DNA from: Bacilli bacterium
GTDB taxonomy: Bacteria > Bacillota_I > Bacilli_A > RFN20 > CAG-288
DNA length: 12,683 nt
Assembly (NCBI GenBank): GCA_028707375.1
Contig: JAQWCB010000014.1
Coordinates: 1 to 12,683, forward strand
Reading direction: 5' to 3'
Position numbers and translations under genes: made by a program. The notes below the pieces were generated by a model. That model saw only the letters and a program-made list of their open reading frames with translations. It did not search any database and had not been told where the DNA came from. Every line of letters begins with the position of its first letter. The stretch's first letter is position 1. This document shows, one piece after another, positions 1 to 7,893 of this stretch.

Positions 1-1313
1 GGGTTAATAAAAAAGTCAACTTCATCTATAACGTCTCCCTTAAAATACTTCGTAGCGCCAAATTCGATAATTCGATCGTATCGCGCAGATAGACCCGTTG
101 TCTCTAAATCAAATACCGTATAGGTCATATCCTTTAAAGGAATATCTTTTTCGTTGAAGGCGATATTCAATTTAGACTCAACCATATATAATTCGGAACC
201 ATAAAGAATTTTAATTCCGTTTGCTTTACCCAAATCTTGAGCTTTAGGAAAGGCTTGAACTACGCCGTGATCAGTTATACCAAGTGCACTCATACCAAAT
301 CTTTTTGCCGTTTTTATATAATCGCTCACATCTGCCACCGCATCCATCGCTGACATTTTAGTGTGCGCGTGCAATTCGATTCTCTTCTCACCTTCATAAT
401 TATCTTGACGCAGAGGTAAATCTTCCAAAAAGCTTATCTGGCTCGGTTTGATAGACATCTGTCTCGCATAATTGTCAAACAAAGGTTGACCCTTCATTTT
501 TATTCTTTGACCAACTTTTAATTTAGCGAGAAAATCCGCATCATATTTTTTATTTTCAAATATATTCGAAACGATTGAATAGGTGTTATCGGAAAAATAT
601 ATCGTAACCAACTGTTTCCCGCTCTTTCGCATCGTTCGCGAATCTGATTTAAATATTTTGCCTTGAACCTCAACGAGTCTCAAGGATCCGGTCGCGGCAT
701 CTTTAATGCTGCACGGGATATATGTCGCATCAAGTTTAGCCTGCTTTTCCGCTTCAGCCTGCTGAAAACGAAATAATTCTTTTCTCTTTTTTTCTTTTTG
801 CGAGTCATCCTCGGCAAAGGAAGCCGACAATCCGTCGACATCGACATCGGAAACAAAACCAAAAAGAACTTTATATGGACAATTAGCGAAAGACAAAAGC
901 TTGCTCAACTTTTCTGTTTTCTTTTTCAAATCAGCTATTTCAATCATTGAATTATATTCAAAAGTTATCGTCTTATCTTTCGTGTTGATTCGATAATTAT
1001 CCAATTCGTAATAATTGTTTTTCTCAACAAAACTATCAACAATTTCTTTCAGCTCTTTTTGTTTTGGCTTATTGCTGTAGATAAAACTAAGTCTCGAAGC
1101 AAAGCCATTTGGTTGATTCTTATACGCTTGAACACACGAAAAGAATTCCTCGAGCGGAACGTAAGGAATAAAGTTATCCACCACGACGTCTGCCTTAAAA
1201 ATAAGTCCAGCATTCGCCGTTGACACATTCTTGAAACAGACCTTTTCAAAATATTGGCAATAGTCGAGATTGTAACCTATTGTCTTTAAATATCTATCAA
1301 ATATCTTGTCCAT
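1..1313 (-). CDS. polC: DNA polymerase III PolC-type, N-terminal part (partial, runs off the window)
   Basis: Replicative DNA polymerase of low-GC Gram-positive bacteria, with built-in 3'-5' proofreading. Translating from ATG at 1313 gives 437 open residues with no stop, so the catalytic palm, fingers and C-terminus lie outside. Seen in order: an N-terminal domain (about 1-200) with a Lys/Glu-rich stretch near 150-170; an OB-fold-like segment (about 205-300) with VGQRIKMKGQ; the start of the PHP domain with HAHT at 315-318, KMSAMDAV at 319-326 and ITDHG at 346-350; and the DEDDh exonuclease motif I FDLETTG at 401-407 (D402, E404), inserted in the PHP domain as is typical of PolC. The start has the Shine-Dalgarno AAGGAAG at 1320-1326, overlapping the rseP stop. 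The 11-base gap suggests cotranscription with rseP. In Bacillus proS lies between these genes; here it does not. The family call is secure. Confidence 0.96.
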   Translation of the reverse strand, partial: MDKIFDRYLKTIGYNLDYCQYFEKVCFKNVSTANAGLIFKADVVVDNFIPYVPLEEFFSCVQAYKNQPNGFASRLSFIYSNKPKQKELKEIVDSFVEKNNYYELDNYRINTKDKTITFEYNSMIEIADLKKKTEKLSKLLSFANCPYKVLFGFVSDVDVDGLSASFAEDDSQKEKKRKELFRFQQAEAEKQAKLDATYIPCSIKDAATGSLRLVEVQGKIFKSDSRTMRKSGKQLVTIYFSDNTYSIVSNIFENKKYDADFLAKLKVGQRIKMKGQPLFDNYARQMSIKPSQISFLEDLPLRQDNYEGEKRIELHAHTKMSAMDAVADVSDYIKTAKRFGMSALGITDHGVVQAFPKAQDLGKANGIKILYGSELYMVESKLNIAFNEKDIPLKDMTYTVFDLETTGLSARYDRIIEFGATKYFKGDVIDEVDFFIN

Positions 1314-1324
1314 TATATACTTCC

Positions 1325-2686
1325 TTACAAATTTATTATATCTTTAATTACCAATACTACCGCCAAAACAATCAAGAGAATCAAGCCCACATAACTCACG
1401 ATGTTCTTAATCTTGTTGTACTTCATCTTATTTTTAGCTTCTTTTAATTCATCCTCTGCCACGATAGCCTTTTTTTCTTCCGGCGTTAAATTATTGTACT
1501 TATTCTTATTTTTTATCTTCTTTATTCTAAAAGCAATGCCTTCAATAATCGTGACAAGTATTTGCCATCCATCCAAGCCCGGGAAAGGCAATAAATTAAA
1601 TATAGCCAAATTGACTGATATCATTCCCCAGAGATATAAAACCGCATTGATGCCAATAGAAACCGCTGTCGAGGAAACTGAAAAGACAGCCACGATTCCA
1701 CCTAGCTGTGAAAAGCCGGTGGGCGTAAACATTTTAGCGAGAGCCACAAAGATTGCAGAACATCCAGTTAACCATTGATTCCAAGCCAATTTGAATGATT
1801 CGCCAAACGAATAATGAACAATATCGTAAGTGGTACCAATGCCAATCTTTCCCCAAACCAAATCATTGCCATCTTTTTCACCCAGCGTTTCAATGGTCGC
1901 CGTCTTTACATCGCTTGAATCTTGACTTTCATAATTGAGGGTAATAACTCTTTTATCTCCCTCCGTCTTTGGCAAATAATTAACAACATCAACTTTATTC
2001 TCACTGTTGACATAATATAAATTTCCCGATAAAAGTGAACTTATTGATTTATTGTAATCGAGCAAATTTTCAGGATCTGTTTCATAAGCGTAACAAGTAA
2101 CCTCTTGCAATCCCGTCGTCTCATCGGGTTGGGCATTATATTGCCCATCGGCTCGACGATAATAGAAATCCTGCTGAATGCTTTCGATAGCGTCATAATT
2201 ATTTAATCCCGCCAAACTAGCCTTTGAATCTTCAACAACAAAAACCTCGTTAGAAGAATAATAGGCCACCGTCTGAGGAACAGCCGCGTAATTGATAAAA
2301 AAGAGAATGTAAGCTAGGACAAAATTCATAAAGACGCCGGCAAACATAATAATTACCCGTTTCCATCGGGAAATACCTTCAATGGTGCGCTCGTGGGGAA
2401 CAACGATAGATTTATCAACTCCTTCAGCATCTTCTAAATCTTCACCCGCCATCGAAACATAACCACCGATGGGGAAAGCACGAATCGAAAAAGCAGTCTC
2501 TTGGCCCTTTTTCGGATCAGGTTTATGCGTGTAAAGAGCATTGCCCATACCAATGGAAAACTCGTAGCAGTAGACCTTAAATATTTTAGCTGTGGTCAAG
2601 TGACCCAACTCGTGTATTATTATCAAAATGCCCAGTGAAATAATGAAAACCACTATATCAAGTACAGTCATAAAAAAATCGCTCAT
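1325..2686 (-). CDS. rseP: RseP/RasP-type site-2 intramembrane zinc metalloprotease
   Basis: Membrane protease of the S2P family (M50) that cleaves transmembrane segments of anti-sigma factors and leftover signal peptides. The 453-residue protein has HELGH (25-29, zinc ligands H25 and H29, catalytic E26) in its first membrane helix (about 8-30). A second helix spans about 110-132. A PDZ-like periplasmic/extracellular region (about 145-290) follows, with ASLAGLNNYDAI near 156-167. The third-ligand motif GLDG is at 370-373 (D372) in NLLPFPGLDG, and there is a last helix near the C-terminus. A charged Lys/Glu-rich loop (about 387-428) separates the last two helices. It is slightly longer than the usual 420 or so residues. 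The start at 2686 is supported by TAAGGAG at 2695-2701; the internal Met6 lacks this spacing. The substrate cannot be told from the window. Confidence 0.95.
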   Translation of the reverse strand: MSDFFMTVLDIVVFIISLGILIIIHELGHLTTAKIFKVYCYEFSIGMGNALYTHKPDPKKGQETAFSIRAFPIGGYVSMAGEDLEDAEGVDKSIVVPHERTIEGISRWKRVIIMFAGVFMNFVLAYILFFINYAAVPQTVAYYSSNEVFVVEDSKASLAGLNNYDAIESIQQDFYYRRADGQYNAQPDETTGLQEVTCYAYETDPENLLDYNKSISSLLSGNLYYVNSENKVDVVNYLPKTEGDKRVITLNYESQDSSDVKTATIETLGEKDGNDLVWGKIGIGTTYDIVHYSFGESFKLAWNQWLTGCSAIFVALAKMFTPTGFSQLGGIVAVFSVSSTAVSIGINAVLYLWGMISVNLAIFNLLPFPGLDGWQILVTIIEGIAFRIKKIKNKNKYNNLTPEEKKAIVAEDELKEAKNKMKYNKIKNIVSYVGLILLIVLAVVLVIKDIINL

Positions 2687-2749
2687 CTATATACTCCTTA
2701 ATCAATATATCTATCTTATTAAAAACCAACTCATTTTAGAAGGATATTT
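2687..2749 (-). other. dxr-rseP intergenic gap
   Basis: This 63-base spacer is the longest gap inside the pyrH-polC unit. It holds the strong rseP Shine-Dalgarno (AAGGAG, 2695-2700) and is otherwise AT-rich. I see no hairpin plus T-run that would end transcription after dxr and no promoter with both boxes well spaced, so read-through is the simplest reading. Confidence 0.5.
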
Positions 2750-3898
2750 CTAATCTAATTCACTTGCCACAATTTTTCTAGCCATATGATCAGTAATTTT
2801 AATCGTTTCTTTATCGACAACTTTAAAAGTAACCAATTCATTTTTCACGGTTGTTTGGATGTATTCTATCATTTGTAAAAAAGTTATCTGATGTCTAGCA
2901 AATCGAGCAATAGCTTCTTCATCGACAGCATTTAAGAAAGCCATAGCGGTCCCTCCTAACTTATATGTATCTAGCACTAAGTCAAAAAGAGGATATTTTT
3001 CTCTTTGGAATTTTCGAAAGTTCAGGGAACACTGACAATCAAAATTTATATCTTTATAATTAGCAGAAACCCGTTTATTTTCGTTCAATGCATACGAAAT
3101 TGGAATTTTCATGTCCGAAGGACCAACTTCAAACAAATAAGAATTATCTTTAAATTTCAAGGCAGAATGAATCTTGGATTCATCGTTTATCAGCGGTTCA
3201 ATGCGGTCGATAGGCCAATCGTATAGATAGCGCGCTTCAATAAATTCGAAACCCTTATTGACCATCGTAGCTGAATCAACGGTTATTCGCGTTCCCATCT
3301 TCCACGTTGGATGATTCAATACTTGCTGGAGAGTCACATCTTTGTATCGATCAAAGGGAACATCTCGCAATGATCCGCCTGAAGCTGTAATGATAACTTT
3401 TTCAATTTCGTCACGTCTAGCATTTTGAAATAACTTAGCTAAGGCGACGTGTTCAGAGTCGATTGGAAATAATCTTCCACTGATTTTTAGCTGTTTTTTT
3501 ATCACTTCGCCTCCGATAACTAACGACTCTTTGTTAGCCAAACAAAGATCCTTATCCATCTCTAGCACTTTCATTGAAACCGAAAAACCAGCGGCTCCTG
3601 TAATAGCATTAACCGCTTTATCATATTTAGGATCTGAAGCTAAAGTAACATTTACATCATCGTTAGATAAAACCACTTCATATTCAGGATGTCTCTTGGC
3701 GAACACTTGGGCCTTTGAAGGATCCTGAATACCAACTTTTTCTAGATATGGCAAATCTTTAAGCGATTTTTCAAGAATATCAATATTAGAAAAAAGACTG
3801 ACATAGACAATGTGAAAATCTTTTAATGAATCTTTAACTAAAGCGATAGTTTGCAGACCTATTGAACCAGTGCAACCAAGAAGTAAAATTCTTTTCAT
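2750..3898 (-). CDS. dxr: 1-deoxy-D-xylulose 5-phosphate reductoisomerase
   Basis: Converts 1-deoxyxylulose 5-phosphate to 2-C-methylerythritol 4-phosphate with NADPH, the committed step of the MEP isoprenoid pathway in the cytosol. The 382-residue length is usual. Visible motifs: the NADPH-binding loop GCTGSIG at 8-14, LANKES at 120-125, the metal site PIDSEH at 145-150 (D147 and E149 as ligands), TASGGSLRD at 171-179, the substrate-closing stretch HPTWKMGTRITVDSATM at 196-212, and NKGFE with the third acidic ligand E218. The start at 3898 lies 1 base after the cdsA TAG stop, and no strong Shine-Dalgarno is visible just upstream, so translation is probably coupled to cdsA. Its product feeds the isoprenoid precursors used by UppS two genes upstream. 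The stop is TAG. Confidence 0.97.
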   Translation of the reverse strand: MKRILLLGCTGSIGLQTIALVKDSLKDFHIVYVSLFSNIDILEKSLKDLPYLEKVGIQDPSKAQVFAKRHPEYEVVLSNDDVNVTLASDPKYDKAVNAITGAAGFSVSMKVLEMDKDLCLANKESLVIGGEVIKKQLKISGRLFPIDSEHVALAKLFQNARRDEIEKVIITASGGSLRDVPFDRYKDVTLQQVLNHPTWKMGTRITVDSATMVNKGFEFIEARYLYDWPIDRIEPLINDESKIHSALKFKDNSYLFEVGPSDMKIPISYALNENKRVSANYKDINFDCQCSLNFRKFQREKYPLFDLVLDTYKLGGTAMAFLNAVDEEAIARFARHQITFLQMIEYIQTTVKNELVTFKVVDKETIKITDHMARKIVASELD

Positions 3899-3899
3899 T

Positions 3900-4859
3900 C
3901 TATATTAAAACCCATCCATTGGTTACAAAATAAACGATTATGGCTACGATAATACTCACAAAGGAAAGAGAATCCAATCGATCGAGTACACCGCCATGAC
4001 CAGGAAAAATTCTTCCAAAATCCTTGATGGCAAAAGATCTTTTAATAGCCGAGAAGAAAAGGTCCCCCATATCGGCTGCCACAGGAATAATAATGGAAAT
4101 AACAATTATCCAAACAAAATGATACGATTTAAAATCAATGGTCCCCGGTAATAAGGGATGACCGGAAAGTTCACAAAAATAAGCAAAAAGCACAGAGAAA
4201 ATAATGGAGAAAATAATTCCGCCAAATACTCCTTCCCACGTTTTCTTAGGCGATATGCGCGGCGCCATTTTGTGTTTACCAAATAGTACCCCAACAAAAT
4301 ATGCTCCAACATCATTAATTGTGGTCCCAATGATGACATAAAACATCAATAAGGAGGAAGAAAATCTTTCTTCTTGGTAATATGCGGGAAGATTCGGAAT
4401 GTAGCGAAGATAATAAAAGCAAAGAAAGGCTAATCCAACATATATACCCATAGTAAATAAAAATGTCGCATCAGCTACGGTAAATCTTTTGGAAATGAGC
4501 GTCGTACTAAATAGAAGAACAAAATACACCGCTATCCCTGTGGTCGAAATTCTTAAATCCTCAACGATGAATAAGTTTTTATCAAAAATAGAATTAAAAA
4601 CCGTTTGATCCTTAAAAAAATGCCAATAGATAAAAGATAGCGTTGCTACGTAAACTATCACGTAAACAAAGATATTAAACCTTCCGCGATTTGGCGCTGA
4701 AATAAATTCATGAATAGCCACTAATGCTAATAGAGCAACGATAACAAAATAATACCATCCTCCCAAAATAACGCATGGTACTCCAATCAAAAACATAAGT
4801 ATTCCCGTCAATACTCGCTGGCACATCGTATGCTTAGTATTGGCTGAGAGCTCGCGCAT
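3900..4859 (-). CDS. cdsA: Phosphatidate cytidylyltransferase (CDP-diacylglycerol synthase)
   Basis: Makes CDP-diacylglycerol from phosphatidic acid and CTP in the membrane, the branch point for phosphatidylglycerol and cardiolipin. The 319-residue protein has about eight hydrophobic segments and ends with the complete family signature at 270-296: S270, K273-R274, K279-D280, G282, P286, H288-G289-G290, D293-R294 and D296. The motif SPKKTWEGVFGG (about residue 203 onward) is also typical. The ATG at 4859 shares its A with the uppS TAA stop (TAATG), and GGAGG at 4869-4873 sits inside the end of uppS, so the two are translationally coupled. It is somewhat longer than the Bacillus enzyme (about 270) because of extra N-terminal sequence; two hydrophobic stretches lie in residues 13-45. 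The stop is TAG. Confidence 0.96.
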   Translation of the reverse strand: MRELSANTKHTMCQRVLTGILMFLIGVPCVILGGWYYFVIVALLALVAIHEFISAPNRGRFNIFVYVIVYVATLSFIYWHFFKDQTVFNSIFDKNLFIVEDLRISTTGIAVYFVLLFSTTLISKRFTVADATFLFTMGIYVGLAFLCFYYLRYIPNLPAYYQEERFSSSLLMFYVIIGTTINDVGAYFVGVLFGKHKMAPRISPKKTWEGVFGGIIFSIIFSVLFAYFCELSGHPLLPGTIDFKSYHFVWIIVISIIIPVAADMGDLFFSAIKRSFAIKDFGRIFPGHGGVLDRLDSLSFVSIIVAIIVYFVTNGWVLI

Positions 4860-5596
4860 TATTTTATTCCTCCAAAACGTCGATTTCGTCCTTCGTAATC
4901 CTTAAAACAGGAAACTAAATCACTTTCATTGAAATCCGGCCAAAAAGTCGAAACAAAAATCAATTCGGAATAACAAATTTCATATAGCAAACAGTTGGAT
5001 AATCTATATTCACCTGAAGTTCTAATAAGCAAATCTAATTCCGGGAGTTTCGGTTGATATAAAAAATGTTTAAGCGTGGCTTCCGAAATGTAGCGCGCAT
5101 CTAGTTTACCCGCTTGGACTTGGTCGACAACCTTTTTAGTCATCGCCACAATCTCTCTTCTTCCGCCATAGTTAAATAAGACATTAAATATGTGGTTGTT
5201 ACAATCTTTTGTTCGATATATGGCATCCTTCATGGTTGTCAAAACATCATCGGGAATCCTCTTGTCATCCAAGTCGCCAGAAACAACAACCCGTGTGCCC
5301 TTTTCTAAGAACTCTTGGATATTTTCTTGGAAAAATATCTTAAGTAATTTAAAAAGGTATTTTATTTCACGCGGTGGTCTATTCCAGTTTTCTGTTGAAA
5401 AAGTAAAAAGAGAACAAGCAAAAATATCGTACTTATAAAAGCATAAATCAACGATTTTTTTAACGTTCTTTACTCCGGCCCGATGTCCCATTGAACGCGG
5501 AAGCATTCTTTTTTTAGCCCATCTTCCGTTGCCGTCCATAATAAAGGCAACATGATTCAACGGGTGAGTAAATTGAAATTGTTCTCCTTTTTTCAT
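4859..5596 (-). CDS. uppS: Isoprenyl (undecaprenyl) diphosphate synthase, cis type
   Basis: Elongates farnesyl diphosphate with isopentenyl diphosphate in cis to the C55 carrier lipid used for cell-wall and surface polymer synthesis. The 245-residue length is usual. Motifs: MDGNGRWAKKR at 20-30 with catalytic D21, GHRAG at 38-41 region, FTFSTENWNRP at 64-74, and the IPP-binding block RTSGEYRLSN at 192-201 with R192, R198 and S200, then E211. Around this block the usual SNFLLWQ.AY.E reads SNCLLYEICYSE, so several neighbours of the key residues differ while the ligands remain. The start at 5596 lies 4 bases after the frr stop and has no Shine-Dalgarno in the expected place; coupling with frr is inferred. 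The start is fixed by the usual distance of about 20 residues to MDGNG. It could make a somewhat different chain length. Confidence 0.95.
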   Translation of the reverse strand: MKKGEQFQFTHPLNHVAFIMDGNGRWAKKRMLPRSMGHRAGVKNVKKIVDLCFYKYDIFACSLFTFSTENWNRPPREIKYLFKLLKIFFQENIQEFLEKGTRVVVSGDLDDKRIPDDVLTTMKDAIYRTKDCNNHIFNVLFNYGGRREIVAMTKKVVDQVQAGKLDARYISEATLKHFLYQPKLPELDLLIRTSGEYRLSNCLLYEICYSELIFVSTFWPDFNESDLVSCFKDYEGRNRRFGGIK

Positions 5597-5600
5597 CTTG

Positions 5601-6146
5601 TTACAAAGTTAATAATTCTTTTTCCTTTTTGGAAAAAATTTCATCGATTTCTTTATTGAATTTATTAGTGAGATCTTGAATATCGTTGGTATAATTGAAA
5701 ACCATATCCTTTGATAATTCTTTATCTTTCTTAACTTTATTAACAAAATCGCCTCTAACACTGCGAATGCTAACTTTAGCCTGGTCAGCATATGTCTTGG
5801 CTTGCTTGACAAATTCCTTTCTTCTCTCCCCTGTAAGTTGGGGAAAAGAAACACGAATATCAACGCCATTGATAACTGGGCTGACACCTAGATTAGATTC
5901 GCCGATGGCTCCAGCTATCGCTTTGATCGAACTAGGATCAAAAGGGCGAACAATCAACTGTGTAGGAGTAGCAACAGTAATAGAAGCTAAAGCCTTAATT
6001 GATGTCTTTTCGCCATAGTATTCGATAAATATTTTGTCCAAAGCATTGGGGGTAACCACTCCAGAACGAATAGTTCTCAGCGTTTCCTTTAAATTGTCAA
6101 TGACTTTCTCCATTTGGTCTTTGCACTTTTGTATTACTTCATCCAT
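5601..6146 (-). CDS. frr: Ribosome recycling factor
   Basis: Works with EF-G to split the post-termination ribosome into subunits. The 181 residues are close to the usual 185. Family landmarks: the first long helix with LRTIRSG at 23-29, EYYGEKT at 42-48 near the hinge to the globular domain, FPQLTGERRKEFVK at 101-114, and IRSVRGD at 127-133 in the rRNA-contacting helix. The usual IRxGRA.P reads IRSGVVTP, replacing the conserved Arg-Ala by Val-Val. The start at 6146 has AAAGGAAT upstream, inside the last codons of pyrH, and the gap to pyrH is 6 bases. The pyrH-frr pair is conserved across most bacteria. Confidence 0.96.
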   Translation of the reverse strand: MDEVIQKCKDQMEKVIDNLKETLRTIRSGVVTPNALDKIFIEYYGEKTSIKALASITVATPTQLIVRPFDPSSIKAIAGAIGESNLGVSPVINGVDIRVSFPQLTGERRKEFVKQAKTYADQAKVSIRSVRGDFVNKVKKDKELSKDMVFNYTNDIQDLTNKFNKEIDEIFSKKEKELLTL

Positions 6147-6152
6147 TTTATG

Positions 6153-6869
6153 TTATTCCTTTCTAATCGTTGTACCGATTTTCTCATTATTTGCCGCCTT
6201 AATAAAGTTGCTTGGATCAGCCATATTGAAAACCTTAATGACAACATCCGAATCTTGAAGCAAAGATACCGCCGTGGAATCCATGACTTTCAAGTCTTTG
6301 CGCAATACATCTTTATATGTGATTTCCGATAAGAACTTGGCATCCTTATCGACACGTGGATCAGCGGTATACACTCCATCTACACCATTTTTAGCCATAA
6401 GGATTGCATCGCATTTAACTTCTTTAGCCCGCAAAGCCGCTGTCGTATCAGTAGTAAAATAAGGATTGCCTGTACCGCCAGCAAAGATAACGACCCGACC
6501 TTTTTCAAAATGTCTAATCGCTCTTTTCCGAATGTATGGTTCAGCAATCTGCTTAATCTCAATTGAAGACATAACGCGACAATCAATTCCTTCGCCCTCA
6601 AGCGCAGAACCGATTGCCATGGAATTTATTATTGTGCCAAGCATTCCCATATAATCAGCGGTCGCTGATTCAATACCCATGCTTTGTGCCATTCTTCCAC
6701 GCCATATATTGCCAGCACCCACTACTATACAAATTTCCAATCCTTGATCTTTTAATCCTTTGATCGATTTAGCAATACTGCAAAGTAAATCTGCATCAAG
6801 TATTTGATTTTCTGTTTTTGATTTTAGGGCCTCACCTGATAATTTCACTAATACTCTCTTGAATTCCAT
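6153..6869 (-). CDS. pyrH: Uridylate (UMP) kinase
   Basis: Phosphorylates UMP to UDP with ATP, supplying UTP and CTP; in bacteria it is a hexamer regulated by GTP and UTP. The 238 residues are the usual length. Motifs of the amino-acid-kinase fold: VKLSGEAL at 8-15, VGAGNIWRG at 50-58, UMP-contacting ADYMGML at 71-77, GGTGNPYFTTDT at 131-142, and KNGVDGVYTADP at 160-171 for the nucleotide. The start at 6869 has AGGAGG at 6877-6882 with a 7-base spacer. It is separated from tsf by a hairpin terminator and a 134-base gap, so it likely opens its own transcription unit. The CTP derived from its product is used by CdsA in the same unit. Confidence 0.97.
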   Translation of the reverse strand: MEFKRVLVKLSGEALKSKTENQILDADLLCSIAKSIKGLKDQGLEICIVVGAGNIWRGRMAQSMGIESATADYMGMLGTIINSMAIGSALEGEGIDCRVMSSIEIKQIAEPYIRKRAIRHFEKGRVVIFAGGTGNPYFTTDTTAALRAKEVKCDAILMAKNGVDGVYTADPRVDKDAKFLSEITYKDVLRKDLKVMDSTAVSLLQDSDVVIKVFNMADPSNFIKAANNEKIGTTIRKE

Positions 6870-6892
6870 GAGCTAGCCTCCTATTAATAATA

Positions 6893-6898
6893 AGTATA
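6893..6898 (-). promoter_or_regulatory. Candidate -10 box for the pyrH unit
   Basis: On the minus strand the six bases read TATACT, a near-consensus -10 box, and a start about 7 bases downstream would leave a short leader carrying the AGGAGG site. No good -35 box is found at 16-18 bases upstream (TATAAA at 17). It lies downstream of the tsf terminator, where a promoter would be needed. The AT-rich setting makes chance matches likely. Confidence 0.35.
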
Positions 6899-6965
6899 CA
6901 ATTTATTGTTTGTAATTTATATTTATTTTGCCTTTATCGGCCCATTTTTTAATATTTTAGCCTAT

Positions 6966-6999
6966 AAAAACATAAGCCACCTATAAAAAGGTGGCTTAT
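6966..6999 (-). terminator. Rho-independent terminator after tsf
   Basis: An 11-base perfect inverted repeat (arms 6972-6982 and 6989-6999, core AAGCCACC/GGTGGCTT) has a 6-base loop. On the minus strand it is followed after one G by TTTTT (6970-6966). It begins 4 bases after the tsf stop. The T-run is short, so some read-through into pyrH is plausible. On the plus strand no T-run of similar quality follows. Confidence 0.8.
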
Positions 7000-7003
7000 A
7001 GGT

Positions 7004-7891
7004 TTATTGCATTTCCTTTGCAACTTCAGCAGCGAAATCATCTTTTCGTTTTTCGATGCCTTCGCCGACTTGATAACGTACAAACTCAATAATTTCTGAT
7101 TTATTTTCTTCGCAAGCTTTCGCGACCGTAATATCGGGATTTACCACAAATTCTTGTTCTAAGAGAACCGATTCAACAAAGTGCTTTTTCACTCTTCCAT
7201 CGATAATCTTATTTTGGATATTTTCAGGTTTTTTCTTAAAACTTTCATCCTCTTTAGCGGTCTCAATCTGCAACTTAGTTTCCTTTTCAATCTCTTCCGC
7301 AGGAATATCCTTGCTTGAAAGATATATCGGAGCATTAGCTGCGACTGACATTGCTAATTGTTCAGCAAATTCAGCATTGGTTGATTTAATTCTTACTAAG
7401 GAAGTGATAGCTCCCGCTCCGTGAATATAGGAGCCGAAAATCTCGCCCTCCTTTTTTTCAACCAATTTGAAACGACGGAGTGATAATTTCTCACCCAATT
7501 TAATTCCAGCGTTAACAAATAATTCATCGACCGTTGTACCTTCTTTGGTCGCAAGAGTCTTCAATGTGTTAACATCAGCAGGATTTTGCTCCAAGCAAAC
7601 ATTTGCTACATCATCAACAAGTTTGATAAAAGGATCGGATTTAGCCACAAAATCGGTTTCGCAGTTAATCTCGAGCACGACGGCTTTATCGCCTTGAATT
7701 TTTACAGTTGTCAAACCTTCAGCCGCAATACGATTAGCTTTTTTGGCTTGCTTGGCAATGCCTTTTTCGCGCAACCAATCAGAAGCTTTCTCAATATCCA
7801 TATCGCTCGCTTGAAGGGCGTGCTTGCAATCCATTAAACCAGCACCGGTTCTCTCGCGTAAAACTTTAATTAATTCAATAATTTCTGACAT
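7004..7891 (-). CDS. tsf: Translation elongation factor Ts
   Basis: Guanine-nucleotide exchange factor for EF-Tu. The 295-residue length is typical for Bacillota. It begins with a UBA-like N-terminal domain holding signature 1 (LRERTGAGLMDCKHAL, 11-26), then signature 2 EINCETDFVAKSD (74-86), in which TDFV (79-82) contacts EF-Tu. The two-part core follows, with a C-terminal segment carrying GEGIEKRKDDFA. The start at 7891 is supported by AGAGGAG at 7900-7906, inside the end of rpsB; the gap to rpsB is only 2 bases, so the usual rpsB-tsf pairing is kept. Transcription probably ends at the hairpin just downstream. Confidence 0.98.
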   Translation of the reverse strand: MSEIIELIKVLRERTGAGLMDCKHALQASDMDIEKASDWLREKGIAKQAKKANRIAAEGLTTVKIQGDKAVVLEINCETDFVAKSDPFIKLVDDVANVCLEQNPADVNTLKTLATKEGTTVDELFVNAGIKLGEKLSLRRFKLVEKKEGEIFGSYIHGAGAITSLVRIKSTNAEFAEQLAMSVAANAPIYLSSKDIPAEEIEKETKLQIETAKEDESFKKKPENIQNKIIDGRVKKHFVESVLLEQEFVVNPDITVAKACEENKSEIIEFVRYQVGEGIEKRKDDFAAEVAKEMQ

Positions 7892-7893
7892 TA

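Noticed and set aside
680..1249. Short minus-strand frames within the first 1.3 kb
   Set aside because: They are out-of-frame shadows of polC, whose frame is open from 1313 to the window edge and carries PHP and exonuclease motifs.
1401..1778. Plus-strand open frame of 125 codons
   Set aside because: Antisense to the C-terminal part of rseP; no ribosome site or recognisable motif, and hydrophobic composition mirrors the membrane segments on the other strand.
2687..2749. Possible promoter before rseP
   Set aside because: TTGGTT and TATATT are present but only about 14 bases apart; AT-rich sequence makes this likely by chance.
4106..4339. Second minus-strand open frame within cdsA
   Set aside because: Lies wholly inside cdsA in another frame; the cdsA frame carries the full signature.
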